A stretch of 64,000 nucleotides of DNA from Inia geoffrensis (taxonomy: Eukaryota; Chordata; Mammalia; Artiodactyla; Iniidae). Location: contig JAZAQT010000629.1 of assembly GCA_036417435.1 (NCBI GenBank), positions 1-64,000 of the forward strand, written 5' to 3'. A model generated the notes under the pieces. It saw nothing but the letters and a program-made list of their open reading frames with translations. It was not told where the DNA came from and made no database searches. The position numbers and the translations under genes are program-made. Positions 12,143-26,026 of the stretch are shown in pieces (position 1 is the first letter of the stretch; every line of letters starts with the position of its first letter).

Positions 12143-13877
12143 TTTGGGACCCGTGGAATGGGAACCATGCACCATTACCTCAAAGGGTCTGCATTCCCTC
12201 ACCAATAGTATCAGCCCCAAGTGTCCAGCCTTATCTCTCCCCCAGCTGTGGATGTAGAGGTGGTAAATCCAAGATTCCTCACAAGCCCTGAAGGACTTAT
12301 TTAAGAATTTCTCTCTATTTCACAGTCCTTGTGTTTTGTTTTTCAAATTTATTTTTATAAGGGGATTTAGCTTATTGACACTGCTGTGTGTATGGTGCTG
12401 TACACAAATGATTTTCTTATGGAGACCTATAAATGTATGGGTTTTAATTTTCTTCATAGTCAGGCATATTCCTAGGTTTTGAATACGGGGTGTTGAGTCC
12501 ATTTCGTTGAGCAAGGAGTAGGTCTTGTCTAATATATATTTGTCTTATGGAATGGTATCTGTCCTAATATGAACCTCTGGTTTTATGCAGCCTCCCCACT
12601 CTCCTTTCCCCTTAAGCAAACATAAGTTTCTTTTGTAAATGTGAGACGCTGTTGTGTTTTGTAATGCAGTTCACACGTAGCCGTGTTTACATTCCCGGTA
12701 TTAGTGATATCTTATGATGTTTCTTTTTCTGTGTGACTTATTTCACTTAGAATCATCATAACTAAATCCTGTCATTATGCTGCTACTGGTGTGTTGCCAT
12801 TGATTTCATTGTTGAGTGATATTCCATTGTAGGGATGTACCACAACTTCTATATCCATTTTTCTCTTTCTCGGCTATTAAAGTTGTACCATAGTCAAGGA
12901 TCCCGTACACAGAGCAGCCCCAAACTTTGGTGTGGCTGTGTCTTTTTCATTTAAATTTTCCGAATCTATAGCACCATAAGTGGAAGTGCCCTAGGCTCTC
13001 TAGCTTGGTTTTTTCTTTGTTCCAGGAAACACCATCCACTTCTCCACAGTGGCTGTTGGCAATTTACATCCCGCCCATCAGCATAACAAGGCTGCCTTTT
13101 CTCCATGGCCTGTCATGCCTCTCTGGATTTTACACTTTTTTCGGACGGCCCTTTGGATCAGTGGGAAGTGAGACTTCTTGTAGTGCGGATTTCCATTGCA
13201 GGCTTGCTTGGTTGGCCAAAAAGGGCGTATGCGTTTTTTCCTGAATATATTCAGGAAAAAACGCATACGCCCTTTTTGGCCAAGTGCATCACTGTCGAAC
13301 TGCTGCCTCTTTTCCTACGCTTTCAGAGCAATTCTTATCTACCCCCTGATATCTGTTTTCTGCAATTCTGCGTCGCGTTCAAGTCCTCTTCACAGCCTTC
13401 CTTCAATAAATTTTTGGATGATAGGGGTCATTTGGAACTCTGCAGCATTGTGAGTTACAGTGCCAAAGATCTCCTTTTCTCAACTCGCTTTCTTGTGAGC
13501 TGACCGAAAACCCGAAGAATTGCTTCAGGCTCTAATCTCGGTCCGGCATGGCCCGCTGAGCCTTTGGTGAATTCTTCTTCCTGTAGGGAAATCAGAGTTC
13601 AATGTGCCCGTCCAAACACATCGAGTTAGCCGCTCATTGGTTCTCCTTATTCCTGTTCATCTTCCACAGAAATTGCAAACTGTGCGAAACAAGAGGTCAA
13701 AGGCACTGACTCTCCAAGTGGGGAGAATGTTAATATCGCATCTGGAACGGCGAACTCGAGTATCAGGGGGTGAAAATGGCGATGAGTTTTAGAAATTATG
13801 CCTGATCACTTCGTGGACCATATTCTGGGTTTTCCATGCATATTTTAGCTGAAGGATAAATCCCTTAAACGTGGAGA
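12143..13877. repeat. Satellite unit 8 (1,735 bp)
   Basis: Palindrome 13212-13283 intact. Private marks cluster in the L1 part: GTGAGACGCTG near 12643, TTTCTCGGCTATT near 12868, CTCCACAGTGG near 13043, CTGCCTTTTCTCC near 13093 and CTGTCATGCC near 13111. Confidence 0.95.
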
Positions 13878-15612
13878 TTTGGGACCCGTGGAATGGGAAC
13901 CATGCACCATTACCTCAAAGGGTCTGCATTCCCTCACCAATACTATCAGCCCCAAGTGTCCAGCCTTATCTCTCCCCCAGCTGTGGATGTAGAGGTGGTA
14001 AATCCAAGATTCCTCACAAGCCCTGAAGGACTTATTTAAGAATTTCTCTCTATTTCACAGTCCTTGTGTTTTGTTTTTCAAATTTATTTTTATAAGGGGA
14101 TTTAGCTTATTGACACTGCTGTGTGTATGGTGCTGTACACAAATGATTTTCTTATGGAGACCTATAAATGTATGGGTTTTAATTTTCTTCATAGTCAGGC
14201 ATATTCCAAGGTTTTGAATACTGGGTGTTGAGTCCATTTCGTTGAGCAAGGAGTAGGTCTTGTCTAATATATATTTGGCTTATGGAATGGTATCTGTCCT
14301 AATGTGAACCTCTGGTTTTATGCAGCCTCCCCACTCTCCTTTCCCCTTAAGCAAGCATAAGTTTCTTTTGTAAATGTGAGACTCTGTTGTGTTTTGTAAT
14401 GCAGTTCACACGTAGCCGTGTTTACATTCCCGTTTTTAGTGATATCTTATGATGTTTCTTTTTCTGTGTGACTTATTTCACTTAGAATCATCATAACTAA
14501 ATCCTGTCATTATGCTGCTACTGGTGTGTTGCCATGGATTTCATTGTTGAGTGATATTCCATTGTAGGGATGTACCACAACTTCTATATCCATTTTTCTC
14601 TTTCTGGGCTATTAAAGTTGTACCATAGTCAAGGATCCCGTACACAGAGCAGCCCCAAACTTTGGTGTGGCTGTGTCTTTTTCATTTAAATTTTCCGAAT
14701 CTATAGCACCATAAGTGGAAGTGCCCTAGGCTCTCTAGCTTGGTTTTTTCTTTGTTCCAGGAAACACCATCCACTTCTCCAGAGTGGCTGTTGGCAATTT
14801 ACATCCCGCCCATCAGCATAACAAGGCTGCCGGTTCTCCATGGCCTGTCCTGCCTCTCTGGATTTTACACTTTTTTCGGACGGCCCTTTGGATCGGTGGG
14901 AAGTGAGACTTCTTGTAGTGCGGATTTCCATTGCAGGCTTGCTTGGTTGGCCAATAAGGGCGTATGCGTTTTTTCCTGAATATATTCAGGAAAAAACGCA
15001 TACGCCCTTTTTGGCCACGTGCATCACTGTCGAACTGCTGCCTCTTTTCCTACGCTTTCAGAGCGATTCTTATCTACCCCCTGATATCTGTTTTCTGCAA
15101 TTCTGCGTCGCGTTCAAGTCCTCTTCACAACCTTCCTTCAATAAATTTTTGGATGATAGGGGTCATTTGGAACTCTGCAGCATTGTGAGTTACAGTGCCA
15201 AAGATCTCCTTTTCTCAACTCGCTTTCTTGTGAGCTGACCGAAAACCCGAAGAATTGCTTCAGGCCCTAATCTCGTTCCGGCATGGCCCGCTGAGCCTTT
15301 GGTGAATTCTTCTTCCTGTAGGGAAATCAGAGTTCAATGTGCCCGTCCAAACACATCGAGTTAGCCGCTCATTGGTTCTCCTTATTCCTGTTCATCTTCC
15401 AAAGAAATTGCAAACTGTGCCAAACAAGAGGTCAAAGGCACTGACTCTCCAAGTGGGGAGAATGTTAATATCGCATCTGGAACGGCGAACTCGAGTATCA
15501 GGGGGCGAAAATGGCGATGAGTTTTAGAAATTATGCCTGATCACTTCGTGGACCATATTCTGGGTTTTCCATGCATATTTTAGCTGAAGGATAAATCCCT
15601 TAAACGTGGAGA
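13878..15612. repeat. Satellite unit 9 (1,735 bp)
   Basis: Palindrome at 14947-15018 has a change in each arm (GGCCAATAAGG on the left, GGCCACGTG on the right). They fall at different arm positions, so they are independent. First unit with the CCAAGG / ATACTGGG markers that dominate the later higher-order region. CCCGTTTTTAG near 14431 recurs only in unit 32. Confidence 0.95.
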
Positions 15613-17348
15613 TTTGGGACCCGTGGAATGGGAACCATGCACCATTGCCTCAAAGGGTCTGCATTCCCTCACCAATAGTATCAGCCCCAAGTGTCCAGCC
15701 TTATCTCTCCCACAGCTGTGGATGTAGAGGTGGTAAATCCAAGATTCCTCAAAAGCCCTGAAGGACTTATTTAAGAATTTCTCTCTATTTCACAGTCCTT
15801 GTGTTTTGTTTTTCAAATTTATTTTTATAAGGGGATTTAGCTTATTGACACTGCTGTGTGTATGGTGCTGTACACAAATGATTTTCTTATGGAGACCTAT
15901 AAATGTATGGGTTTTAATTTTCTTCATAGTCAGGCATATTCCTAGGTTTTGAATACGGGGTGTTGAGTCCATTTTGTTGAGCAAGGAGTAGGTCTTGTCT
16001 AATATATATTTGGCTTATGGAATGGTATCTGTCCTAATGACAACCTCTGGTTTTATGCAGCCTCCCCACTCTCCTTTCCCCTTAAGAAAGCATAAGTATC
16101 TTTTGTAAATGTGAAACTCTGTTGTGTTTTTTAATGCAGTTCACACGTAGCCGTGTTTACATTCCCGGTATTAGTGATATCTTATGATGTTTCTTTTTCT
16201 GTGTGACTTATTTCACTTAGAATCATCATAACTAAATCCTGTCATTATGCTGCTACTGGTGTGTTGCCATGGATTTCATTGTTGAGTGATATTCCATTGT
16301 AGGGATGTACCACAACTTCTATATCCATTTTTCTCTTTCTGGGCTATTAAAGTTGTACCATAGTCAAGGATCCCGTACACAGAGCAGCCCCAAACTTTGG
16401 TGTGGCTGTGTCTTTTTCATTTAAATTTTCCGAATCTATAGCACCATAAGTGGAAGTGCCCTAGGCTCTCTAGCTTGGTTTTTTCTTTGTTCCAGGAAAC
16501 ACCATCCACTTCTCCAGAGTGGCTGTTGGCAATTTACATCCCGCCCATCAGCATAACAAGGCTGCCGGTTCTCCACGGCCTGTCCTGCCTCTCTGGATTT
16601 TACACTTTTTTCGGACGGCCCTTTGGATCGGTGGGAAGTGAGACTTCCTTGTAGTGCGGATTTCCATTGCAGGCTTGCTTGGTTGGCCAAAAAGGGCGTA
16701 TGCGTTTTTTCCTGAATATATTCAGGAAAAAACGCATACGCCCTTTTTGGCCAAGTGCATCACTGTCGAACTGCTGCCTCTTTTCCTACGCTTTCAGAGC
16801 GATTCTTATCTACCCCCTGATATCTGTTTTCTGCAATTCTGCGTCGCGTTCAAGTCCTCTTCACAGCCTTCCTTCAATAAATTTTTGGATGATAGGGGTC
16901 ATTTGGAACTCTGCAGGATTGTGAGTTACAGTGCCAAAGATCTCCTTTTCTCAACTCGCTTTCTTGTGAGCTGACCGAAAACCCGAAGAATTGCTTCAGG
17001 CCCTAATCTCGTTCCGGCATGGCCCGCTGAGCCTTTGGTGAATTCTTCTTCCTGTAGGGAAATCAGAGTTCAATGTGCCCGTCCAAACACATCGAGTTAG
17101 CCGCTCATTGGTTCTCCTTATTCCTGTTCATCTTCCACAGAAATTGCAAACTGTGCCAAACAAGAGGTCAAAGGCACTGACTCTCCAAGTGGGGAGAATG
17201 TTAATATCGCATCTGGAACGGCGAACTCGAGTATCAGGGGGCGAAAATGGCGATGAGTTTTAGAAATTATGCCTGATCACTTCGTGGACCATATTCTGGG
17301 TTTTCCATGCATATTTTAGCTGAAGGATAAATCCCTTAAACGTGGAGA
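15613..17348. repeat. Satellite unit 10 (1,736 bp)
   Basis: Palindrome 16683-16754 intact. Private marks: CACCATTGCCTC near 15642, CCCACAGCTG near 15709, CTAATGACAACC near 16034, CTTAAGAAAGC near 16081 and TGTGAAACTC near 16110. Returns to the ACTTCCTTG form. Confidence 0.95.
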
Positions 17349-19084
17349 TTTGGGACCCGTGGAATGGGAACCATGCACCATTACCCCAAAGGGTCTGCAT
17401 TCCCTCACCAATAGTATCAGCCCCAAGTGTCCAGCCTTATCTCTCCCCCAGCTGTGGATGTAGAGGTGGTAAATCCAAGATTCCTCACAAGCCCTGAAGG
17501 ACTTATTTAAGAATTTCTCTCTATTTCACAGTCCTTGTGTTTTGTTTTTCAAATTTATTTTTATAAGGGGATTTAGCTTATTGACACTGCTGTGTGTATG
17601 GTGCTGTACACAAATGATTTTCTTATGGAGACCTATAAATATATGGGTTTTAATTTTCTTCATAGTCAGGCATATTCCAAGGTTTTGAATACTGGGTGTT
17701 GAGTCCGTTTGGTTGAGCAAGGAGTAGGTCTTGTCTAATATATATTTGGCTTATGGAATGGTATCTGTCCTAATGTGAACCTCTGTTTTTATGCAGCCTC
17801 CCCACTCTCCTTTCCCCTTAAGCAAGCATAAGTTTCTTTTGTAAATGTGAGACTCTGTTGTGTTTTGTAATGCAGTTCACACGTAGCCGTGTTTACATTC
17901 CCGGTATTAGTGATATCTTATGATGTTTCTTTTTCTGTGTGACTTATTTCACTTAGAATCATCATAACTAAATCCTGTCATTATGCTGCTACTGGTGTGT
18001 TGCCATGGATTTCATTGTTGAGTGATATTCCATTGTAGGGATGTACCACAACTTCTATATCCATTTTTCTCTTTCTGGGGTATTAAATTTGTACCATAGT
18101 CAAGGATCCCGTACACAGAGCAGCCCCAAACTTTGGTGTGGCTGTGTCTTTTTCATTTAAATTTTCCGAATCTATAGCACCATAAGTGGAAGTGCCCTAG
18201 GCTCTCTAGCTTGGTTTTTTCTTTGTTCCAGGAAACACCATCCACTTCTCCAGAGTGGCTGTTGGCAATTTACATCCCGCCCATCAGCATAACAAGGCTG
18301 CCGGTTCTCCACGGCCTGTCCTGCCTCTCTGGATTTTACACTTTTTTCGGACGGCCCTTTGGATCGGTGGGAAGTGAGACTTCCTTGTAGTGCGGATTTC
18401 CATTGCAGGCTTGCTTGGTTGGCCAAAAAGGGCGTATGCGTTTTTTCCTGAATATATTCAGGAAAAAACGCATACGCCCTTTTTGGCCAAGTGCATCACT
18501 GTCGAACTGCTGCCTCTTTTCCTACGCTTTCAGAGCAATTCTTATCTACCCCCTGATATCTGTTTTCTGCAATTCTGCGTCGCGTTCAAGTCCTCTTCAC
18601 AGCCTTCCTTCAATAAATTTTTGGATGATAGGGGTCATTTGGAACTCTGCAGCATTGTGAGTTACAGTGCCAAAGATCTCCTTTTCTCAACTCGCTTTCT
18701 TGTGAGCTGACCGAAAACCCGAAGAATTGCTTCAGGCCCTAATCTCGTTCCGGCATGGCCCGCTGAGCCTTTGGTGAATTCTTCTTCCTGTAGGGAAATC
18801 AGAGTTCAATGTGCCCGTCCAAACACATCGAGTTAGCCGCTCATTGGTTCTCCTTATTCCTGTTCATCTTCCACAGAAATTGCAAACTGTGCCAAACAAG
18901 AGGTCAAAGGCACTGACTCTCCAAGTGGGGAGAATGTTAATATCGCATCTGGAACGGCGAACTCGAGTATCAGGGGGCGAAAATGACGATGAGTTTTAGA
19001 AATTATGCCTGATCACTTCGTGGACCATATTCTGGGTTTTCCATGCATATTTTAGCTGAAGGATAAATCCCTTAAACGTGGAGA
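17349..19084. repeat. Satellite unit 11, type T (1,736 bp)
   Basis: Palindrome 18419-18490 intact. T-type markers AAATATATGG near 17637 and GTCCGTTTGGTTG near 17703 recur in units 15, 27 and 32. Near the 3' edge AAAATGACGATG (about 18981) is shared with units 21 and 22. GGGGTATTAAATTTG near 18077 resembles the H type. Confidence 0.95.
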
Positions 19085-20820
19085 TTTGGGACCCGTGGAA
19101 TGGGAACCATGCACCATTACCTCAAAGGGTCTGCATTCCCTCACCAATAGTATCAGCCCCAAGTGTCCAGCCTTATCTCTCCCCCAGCTGTGGATGTAGA
19201 GGTGGTAAATCCAAGATTCCTCACAAGCCCTGAAGGACTTATTTAAGAATTTCTCTCTATTTCACAGTCCTTGTGTTTTGTTTTTCAAATTTATTTTTAT
19301 AAGGGGATTTAGCTTATTGACACTGCTGTGTGTATGGTGCTGTACACAAATGATTTTCTTATGGAGACCTATAAATGTATGGGTTTTAATTTTCTTCATA
19401 GTCAGGCTTATTCCAAGGTTTTGAATACTGGGTGTTGAGTCCATTTAGTTGCGCAAGTAGTAGGTCTTGTCTAATATATATTTGGCTTATGGAATGGTAT
19501 CTGTCCTAATGTGAACCTCTGGTTTTATGCAGCCTCCCCACTCTCCTTTCCCCTTAAGCAAGCATAAGTTTCTTTTGTAAATGTGAGACTCTGTTGTGTT
19601 TTGTAATGCAGTTCACACGTAGCCGTGTTTACATTCCCGGTATTAGTGATATCTTATGATGTTTCTTTTTCTGTGTGACTTATTTCACTTAGAATCATCA
19701 TAACTAAATCCTGTCATTATGCTGCTACTGGTGTGTTGCCATGGATTTCATTGTTGAGTGATATTCCATTGTAGGGATGTACCACAACTTCTATATCCAT
19801 TTTTCTCTTTCTGGGCTATTAAAGTTGTACCATAGTCAAGGATCCCGTACACAGAGCAGCCCCAAACTTTGGTGTGGCTGTGTCTTTTTCATTTAAATTT
19901 TCCGAATCTATAGCACCATAAGTGGAAGTGCCCTAGGCTCTCTAGCTTGTTTTTTTCTTTGTTCCAGGAAACACCATCCACTTCTCCAGAGTGGCTGTTG
20001 GCAATTTACATCCCGCCCATCAGCATAACAAGGCTGCCGGTTCTCCATGGCCTGTCCTGCCTCTCTGGATTTTACACTTTTTTCGGACGGCCCTTTGGAT
20101 CGGTGGGAAGTGAGACTTCTTGTAGTGCGGATTTCCATTGCAGGCTTGCTTGGTTGGCCAAAAAGGGCGTATGCGTTTTTTCCTGAATATATTCAGGAAA
20201 AAACGCATACGCCCTTTTTGGCCAAGTGCATCACTGTCGAACTGCTGCCTCTTTTCCTACGCTTTCAGAGCGATTCTTATCTACCCCCTGATATCTGTTT
20301 TCTGCAATTCTGCGTCGCGTTCAAGTCCTCTTCACAGCCTTCCTTCAATAAATTTTTGGATGATAGGGGTCATTTGGGAACTCTGCAGCATTGTGAGTTA
20401 CAGTGCCAAAGATCTCCTTTTCTCAACTCGCTTTCTTGTGAGCTGACCAAAAACCCGAAGAATTGCTTCAGGCCCTAATCTCGTTCCGGCATGGCCCGCT
20501 GAGCCTTTGGTGAATTCTTCTTCCTGTAGGGAAATCAGAGTTCTATGTGCCCGTCCAAACACATCGAGTTAGCCGCTCATTGGTTCTCCTTATTCCTGTT
20601 CATCTTCCACAGAAATTGCAAACTGTGCCAAACAAGAGGTCAAAGGCACTGACTCTCCAAGTGGGGAGAATGTTAATATCGCATCTGGAACGGCGAACTC
20701 GAGTATCAGGGGGCGAAAATGGCGATGAGTTTTAGAAATTATGCCTGATCACTTCGTGGACCATATTCTGGGTTTTCCATGCATATTTTAGCTGAAGGAT
20801 AAATCCCTTAAACGTGGAGA
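19085..20820. repeat. Satellite unit 12, type C (1,736 bp)
   Basis: Palindrome 20154-20225 intact. C-type markers: AGGCTTATTCCAAGG, TTTAGTTGCGCAAGTAG near 19444, an extra G in CATTTGGGAACTC near 20374, GACCAAAAACCC near 20446 and GTTCTATGTG near 20541. All recur in unit 23, 19,006 bp downstream. Confidence 0.95.
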
Positions 20821-22556
20821 TTTGGGACCCGTGGAATGGGAACCATGCACCATTACCTCAAAGGGTCTGCATTCCCTCACCAATACTATCAGCCCCAAGT
20901 GTCCAGCCTTATCTCTCCCCCAGCTGTGGATGCAGAGGTGGTAAATCCAAGATTCCTCACAAGCCCTGAAGGACTTATTTAAGAATTTCTCTCTATTTCA
21001 CAGTCCTTGTGTTTTGTTTTTCAAATTTATTTTTATAAGGGGATTTAGCTTATTGACACTGCTGTGTGTATGGTGATGTACACAAATGATTTTCTTATGG
21101 AGACCTATAAATGTATGGGTTTTAATTTTCTTCATAGTCAGGCATATTCCTAGGTTTTGAATACGGGGTGTTGAGTCCATTTCGTTGAGCAAGGAGTAGG
21201 TCTTGTCTAATATATATTTGGCTTATGGAATGGTATCTGTCCTAATATGAACCTCTGGTTTTATGCAGCCTCCCCACTCTCCTTTCCCCTTAAGCAAGCA
21301 TAAGTTTCTTTTGTAAATGTGAGACTCTGTTGTGTTTTGTAATGCAGTTCACACGTAGCCGTGTTTACATTCCCGGTATTAGTGATATCTTATGATGTTT
21401 CTTTTTCTGTGTGACTTATTTCACTTAGAATCATCATAACTAAATCCTGTCATTATGCTGCTACTTGTGTGTTGCCATGGATTTCATTGTTGAGTGATAT
21501 TCCATTGTAGGGATGTACCACAACTTCTATATCCATTTTTCTCTTTCTGCGGTATTAAATTTGTACCATAGTCAAGGATCCCGTACACAGAGCAGCCCCA
21601 AACTTTGGTGTGGCTGTGTCTTTTTCATTTAAATTTTCCGAATCTATAGCACCATAAGTGGAAGTGCCCTAGGCTCTCTAGCTTGGTTTTTTCTTTGTTC
21701 CAGGAAACACCATCCACTTCTCCAGAGTGGCTGTTGGCAATTTACATCCCGCCCATCAGCATAACAAGGCTGCCGGTTCTCCACGGCCTGTCCTGCCTCT
21801 CTGGATTTTACACTTTTTTCGGACGGCCCTTTGGATCGGTGGGAAGTGAGACTTCCTTGTAGTGCGGATTTCCATTGCAGGCTTGCTTGGTTGGCCAAAA
21901 AGGGCGTATGCGTTTTTTCCTGAATATATTCAGGAAAAAACGCATACGCCCTTTTTGGCCAAGTGCATCACTGTCGAACTGCTGCCTCTTTTCCTACGCT
22001 TTCAGAGCAATTCTTATCTACCCCCTGATATCTGTTTTCTGCAATTCTGCGTCGCGTTCAAGTCCTCTTCACAGCCTTCCTTCAATAAATTTTTGGATGA
22101 TAGGGGTCATTTGGAACTCTGCAGGATTGTGAGTTACAGTGCCAAAGATCTCCTTTTCTCAACTCGCTTTCTTGTGAGCTGACCGAAAACCCGAAGAATT
22201 GCTTCAGGCCCTAATCTCGTTCCGGCATGGCCCGCTGAGCCTTTGGTGAATTCTTCTTCCTGTAGGGAAATCAGAGTTCAATGTGCCCGTCCAAACACAA
22301 CGAGTTAGCCGCTCATTGGTTCTCCTTATTCCTGTTCATCTTCCACAGAAATTGCAAACTGTGCCAAACAAGAGGTCAAAGGCACTGACTCTCCAAGTGG
22401 GGAGAATGTTAATATCGCATCTGGAACGGCGAACTCGAGTATCAGGGGGCGAAAATGGCGATGAGTTTTAGAAATTATGCCTGATCACTTCGTGGACCAT
22501 ATTCTGGGTTTTCCATGCATATTTTAGCTGAAGGATAAATCCCTTAAACGTGGAGA
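20821..22556. repeat. Satellite unit 13, type H (1,736 bp)
   Basis: Palindrome 21891-21962 intact. Markers GATGCAGAGG near 20929, GTGATGTACAC near 21073, CTACTTGTGTG near 21461, CTGCGGTATTAAATTTG near 21547 and CACAACGAG near 22296 all recur in unit 24. The 3' half is shared with unit 19. Confidence 0.95.
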
Positions 22557-24291
22557 TTTGGGACCCGTGCCATGGGAACCATGCACCATTACCTCAAAGG
22601 GTCTGCATTCCCTCACCAATACTATCAGCCCCAAGTGTCCAGCCTTATCTCTCGCCCAGCTGTGGATGTAGAGGTGGTAAATCCAAGATTCCTCACAAGC
22701 CCTGAAGGACTTATTTAAGAATTTCTCTCTATTTCACAGTCCTTGTGTTTTGTTTTTCAAATTTATTTTTATAAGGGGATTTAGCTTATTGACACTGCTG
22801 TGTGTATGGTGCTGTACACAAATGATTTTCTTATGGAGACCTATAAATGTATGGGTTTTAATTTTCTTCAGAGTCAGGCATATTCCAAGGTTTTGAATAC
22901 TGGGTGTTGAGTCCATTTGGTTGAGCAAGGAGTAGGTCTTGTCTAATATATATTTGGCTTATGGAATGGTATCTGTCCTAATGTGAACCTCTGGTTTTAT
23001 GCAGCCTCCCCACTCTCCTTTCCCCTTAAGCAAGCATAAGTTTCTTTTGTAAATGTGAGTCTCTGTTGTGTTTTGTAATGCAGTTCACACGTAGCCGTGT
23101 TTACATTCCCGGTATTAGTGATATCTTATGATGTTTCTTTTTCTGTGTGACTTATTTCACTTAGAATCATCATAACTAAATCCTGTCATTATGCTGCTAC
23201 TGGTGTGTTGCCATTGATTTCATTGTTGAGTGATATTCCATTGTAGGGATGTACCACAACTTCTATATCCATTTTTCTCTTTCTGGGCTATTAAAGTTGT
23301 ACCATAGTCAAGGATCCCGTACACAGAGCAGCCCAAAACTTTGGTGTGGCTGTGTGTTTTTCATTTAAATTTTTCGAATCTATAGCACCATAAGTGGAAG
23401 TGCCCTAGGCTCTCTAGCTTGGTTTTTTCTTTGTTCCAGGAAACACCATCCACTTCTCCAGAGTGGCTGTTGGCAATTTACATCCCGCCCATCAGCATAA
23501 CAAGGCTGCCGGTTCTCCATGGCCTGTCCTGCCTCTCTGGATTTTACACTTTTTTCGGACGGCCCTTTGGATCGGTGGGAAGTGAGACTTCTTGTAGTGC
23601 GGATTTCCATTGCAGGCTTGCTTGGTTGGCCAAAAAGGGCGTATGCGTTTTTTCCTGAATATATTCAGGAAAAAACGCATACGCCCTTTTTGGCCAAGTG
23701 CATCACTGTCGAACTGCTGCCTCTTTTCCTGCGCTTTCAGAGCGATTCTTATCTACCCCCTGATATCAGTTTTCTGCAATTCTGCGTCGCGTTCAAGTCC
23801 TCTTCACAGCCTTCCTTCAATAAATTTTTGGATGATAGGGGTCATTTGGAACTCTGCAGCATTGTGAGTTACAGTGCCAAAGATCTCCTTTTCTCAACTC
23901 GCTTTCTTGTGAGCTGACCGAAAACCCGAAGAATTGCTTCAGGCCCTAATCTCGTTCCGGCATGGCCCGCTGAGCCTTTGGTGAATTCTTCTTCCTGTAG
24001 GGAAATCAGAGTTCAATGTGCCCGTCCAAACACATCGACTTAGCCGCTCATTGGTTCTCCTTATTCCTGTTCATCTTCCACAGAAATTGCAAACTGTGCC
24101 AAACAAGAGGTCAAAGGCACTGACTCTCCAAGTGGGGAGAATGTTAATATCGCATCTGGAACGGCGAACTCGAGTATCAGGGGGCGAAAATGGCGATGAG
24201 TTTTAGAAATTATGCCTGATCACTTCGTGGACCATATTCTGGGTTTTCCATGCATATTTTAGCTGAAGGATAAATCCCTTAAACGTGCAGA
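22557..24291. repeat. Satellite unit 14, type L (1,735 bp)
   Basis: Palindrome 23626-23697 intact. L-type markers: CGTGCCATGGG near 22566, CTCTCGCCCAG near 22650, CTTCAGAGTCAGG near 22867, GTGAGTCTCTG near 23056, GCCCAAAACTTT, CCTGCGCTTTCAG near 23728, GATATCAGTTTTC near 23761, CATCGACTTAG near 24033. Closest relatives are units 25 and 26; unit 20 is a slightly different L copy. Confidence 0.95.
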
Positions 24292-26026
24292 TTTGGGACC
24301 CGTGGAATGGGAACCATGCACCATTACCTCAAAGGGTCTGCATTCCCTCACCAATACTATCAGCCCCAAGTGTCCAGCCTTATCTCTCCCCCAGCTGTGG
24401 ATGTAGAGGTGGTAAATCCAAGATTCCTCACAAGCCCTGAAGGACTTATTTAAGAATTTCTCTCTATTTCACAGTCCTTGTGTTTTGTTTTTCAAATTTA
24501 TTTTTATAAGGGGATTTAGCTTATTGACACTGCTGTGTGTATGGTGCTGTACACAAATGATTTTCTTATGGAGACCTATAAATATATGGGTTTTAATTTT
24601 CTTCATAGTCAGGCATATTCCAAGGTTTTGAATACTGGGTGTTGAGTCCGTTTGGTTGAGCAAGGAGTAGGTCTTGTCTAATATATATTTGGCTTATGGA
24701 ATGGTATCTGTCCTAATGTGAACCTCTGGTTTTATGCAGCCTCCTCACTCTCCTTTCCCCTTAAGCAAGCATAAGTTTCTTTTGTAAATGTGAGACTCTG
24801 TTGTGTTTTGTAATGCAGTTCACACGTAGCCGTGTTTACATTCCCGGTATTAGTGATATCTTATGATGTTTCTTTTTCTGTGTGACTTATTTCACTTAGA
24901 ATCATCATAACTAAATCCTGTCATTATGCTGCTACTGGTCTGTTGCCATGGATTTCATTGTTGAGTGATATTCCATTGTAGGGATGTACCACAACTTCTA
25001 TATCCATTTTTCTCTTTCTGGGCTATTAAAGTTGTACCATAGTCAAGGATCCCGTGCACAGAGCAGCCCCAAACTTTGGTGTGGCTGTGTCTTTTTCATT
25101 TAAATTTTCCGAATCTATAGCACCATAAGTGGAAGTGCCCTAGGCTCTCTAGCTTGTTTTTTTCTTTGTTCCAGGGAACACCATCCACTTCTCCAGAGTG
25201 GCTGTTGGCAATTTACATCCCGCCCATCAGCATAACAAGGCTGCCAGTTCTCCATGGCCTGTCCTGCCTCTCTGGATTTTACACTTTTTTCGGACGGCCC
25301 TTTGGATCGGTGGGAAGTGAGACTTCTTGTAGTGCGGATTTCCATTGCAGGCTTGCTTGGTTGGCCAAAAAGGGCGTATGCGTTTTTTCCTGAATATATT
25401 CAGGAAAAAACGCATACGCCCTTTTTGGCCAAGTGCATCACTGTCGAACTGCTGCCTCTTTTCCTACGCTTTCAGAGCGATTCTTATCTAACCCCTGATA
25501 TCTGTTTTCTGCAATTCTGCGTCGCGTTCAAGTCCTCTTCACAGCCTTCCTTCAATAAATTTTTGGATGATAGGGGTCATTTGGAACTCTGCAGGATTGT
25601 GAGTTACAGTGCCAAAGATCTCCTTTTCTCAACTCGCTTTCTTGTGAGCTGACCGAAAACCCGAAGAATTGCTTCAGTCCCTAATCTCGTTCCGGCATGG
25701 CCCGCTGAGCCTTTGGTGAATTCTTCTTCCTGTAGGGAAATCAGAGTTCAATGTGCCCGTCCAAACACATCGAGTTAGCCGCTCATTGGTTCTCCTTATT
25801 CCTGTTCATCTTCCACAGAAATTGCAAACTGTGCCAAACAAGAGGTCAAAGGCACTGACTCTCCAAGTGGGGAGAATGTTAATATAGCATCTGGAATGGC
25901 GAACTCGAGTATCAGGGGGCGAAAATGGCGATGAGTTTTAGAAATTATGCCTGATCACTTCGTGGACCATATTCTGGGTTTTCCATGCATATTTTAGCTG
26001 AAGGATAAATCCCTTAAACGTGGAGA
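24292..26026. repeat. Satellite unit 15, type T (1,735 bp)
   Basis: Palindrome 25361-25432 intact. Markers AAATATATGG, CCTCCTCACTC near 24740, GGTCTGTTGCC near 24937, CCGTGCACAG near 25052, CCAGGGAACACC near 25171, CAGTCCCTAATC near 25676 and AATATAGCATC near 25882 all recur in unit 27, 20,741 bp downstream. Confidence 0.95.

Noticed and set aside
20047..20478. 143-codon plus-strand frame in units 12, 18, 23 and 30
   Set aside because: Created by a one-base G insertion shifting the frame in the repeat. It recurs only because these units share ancestry.
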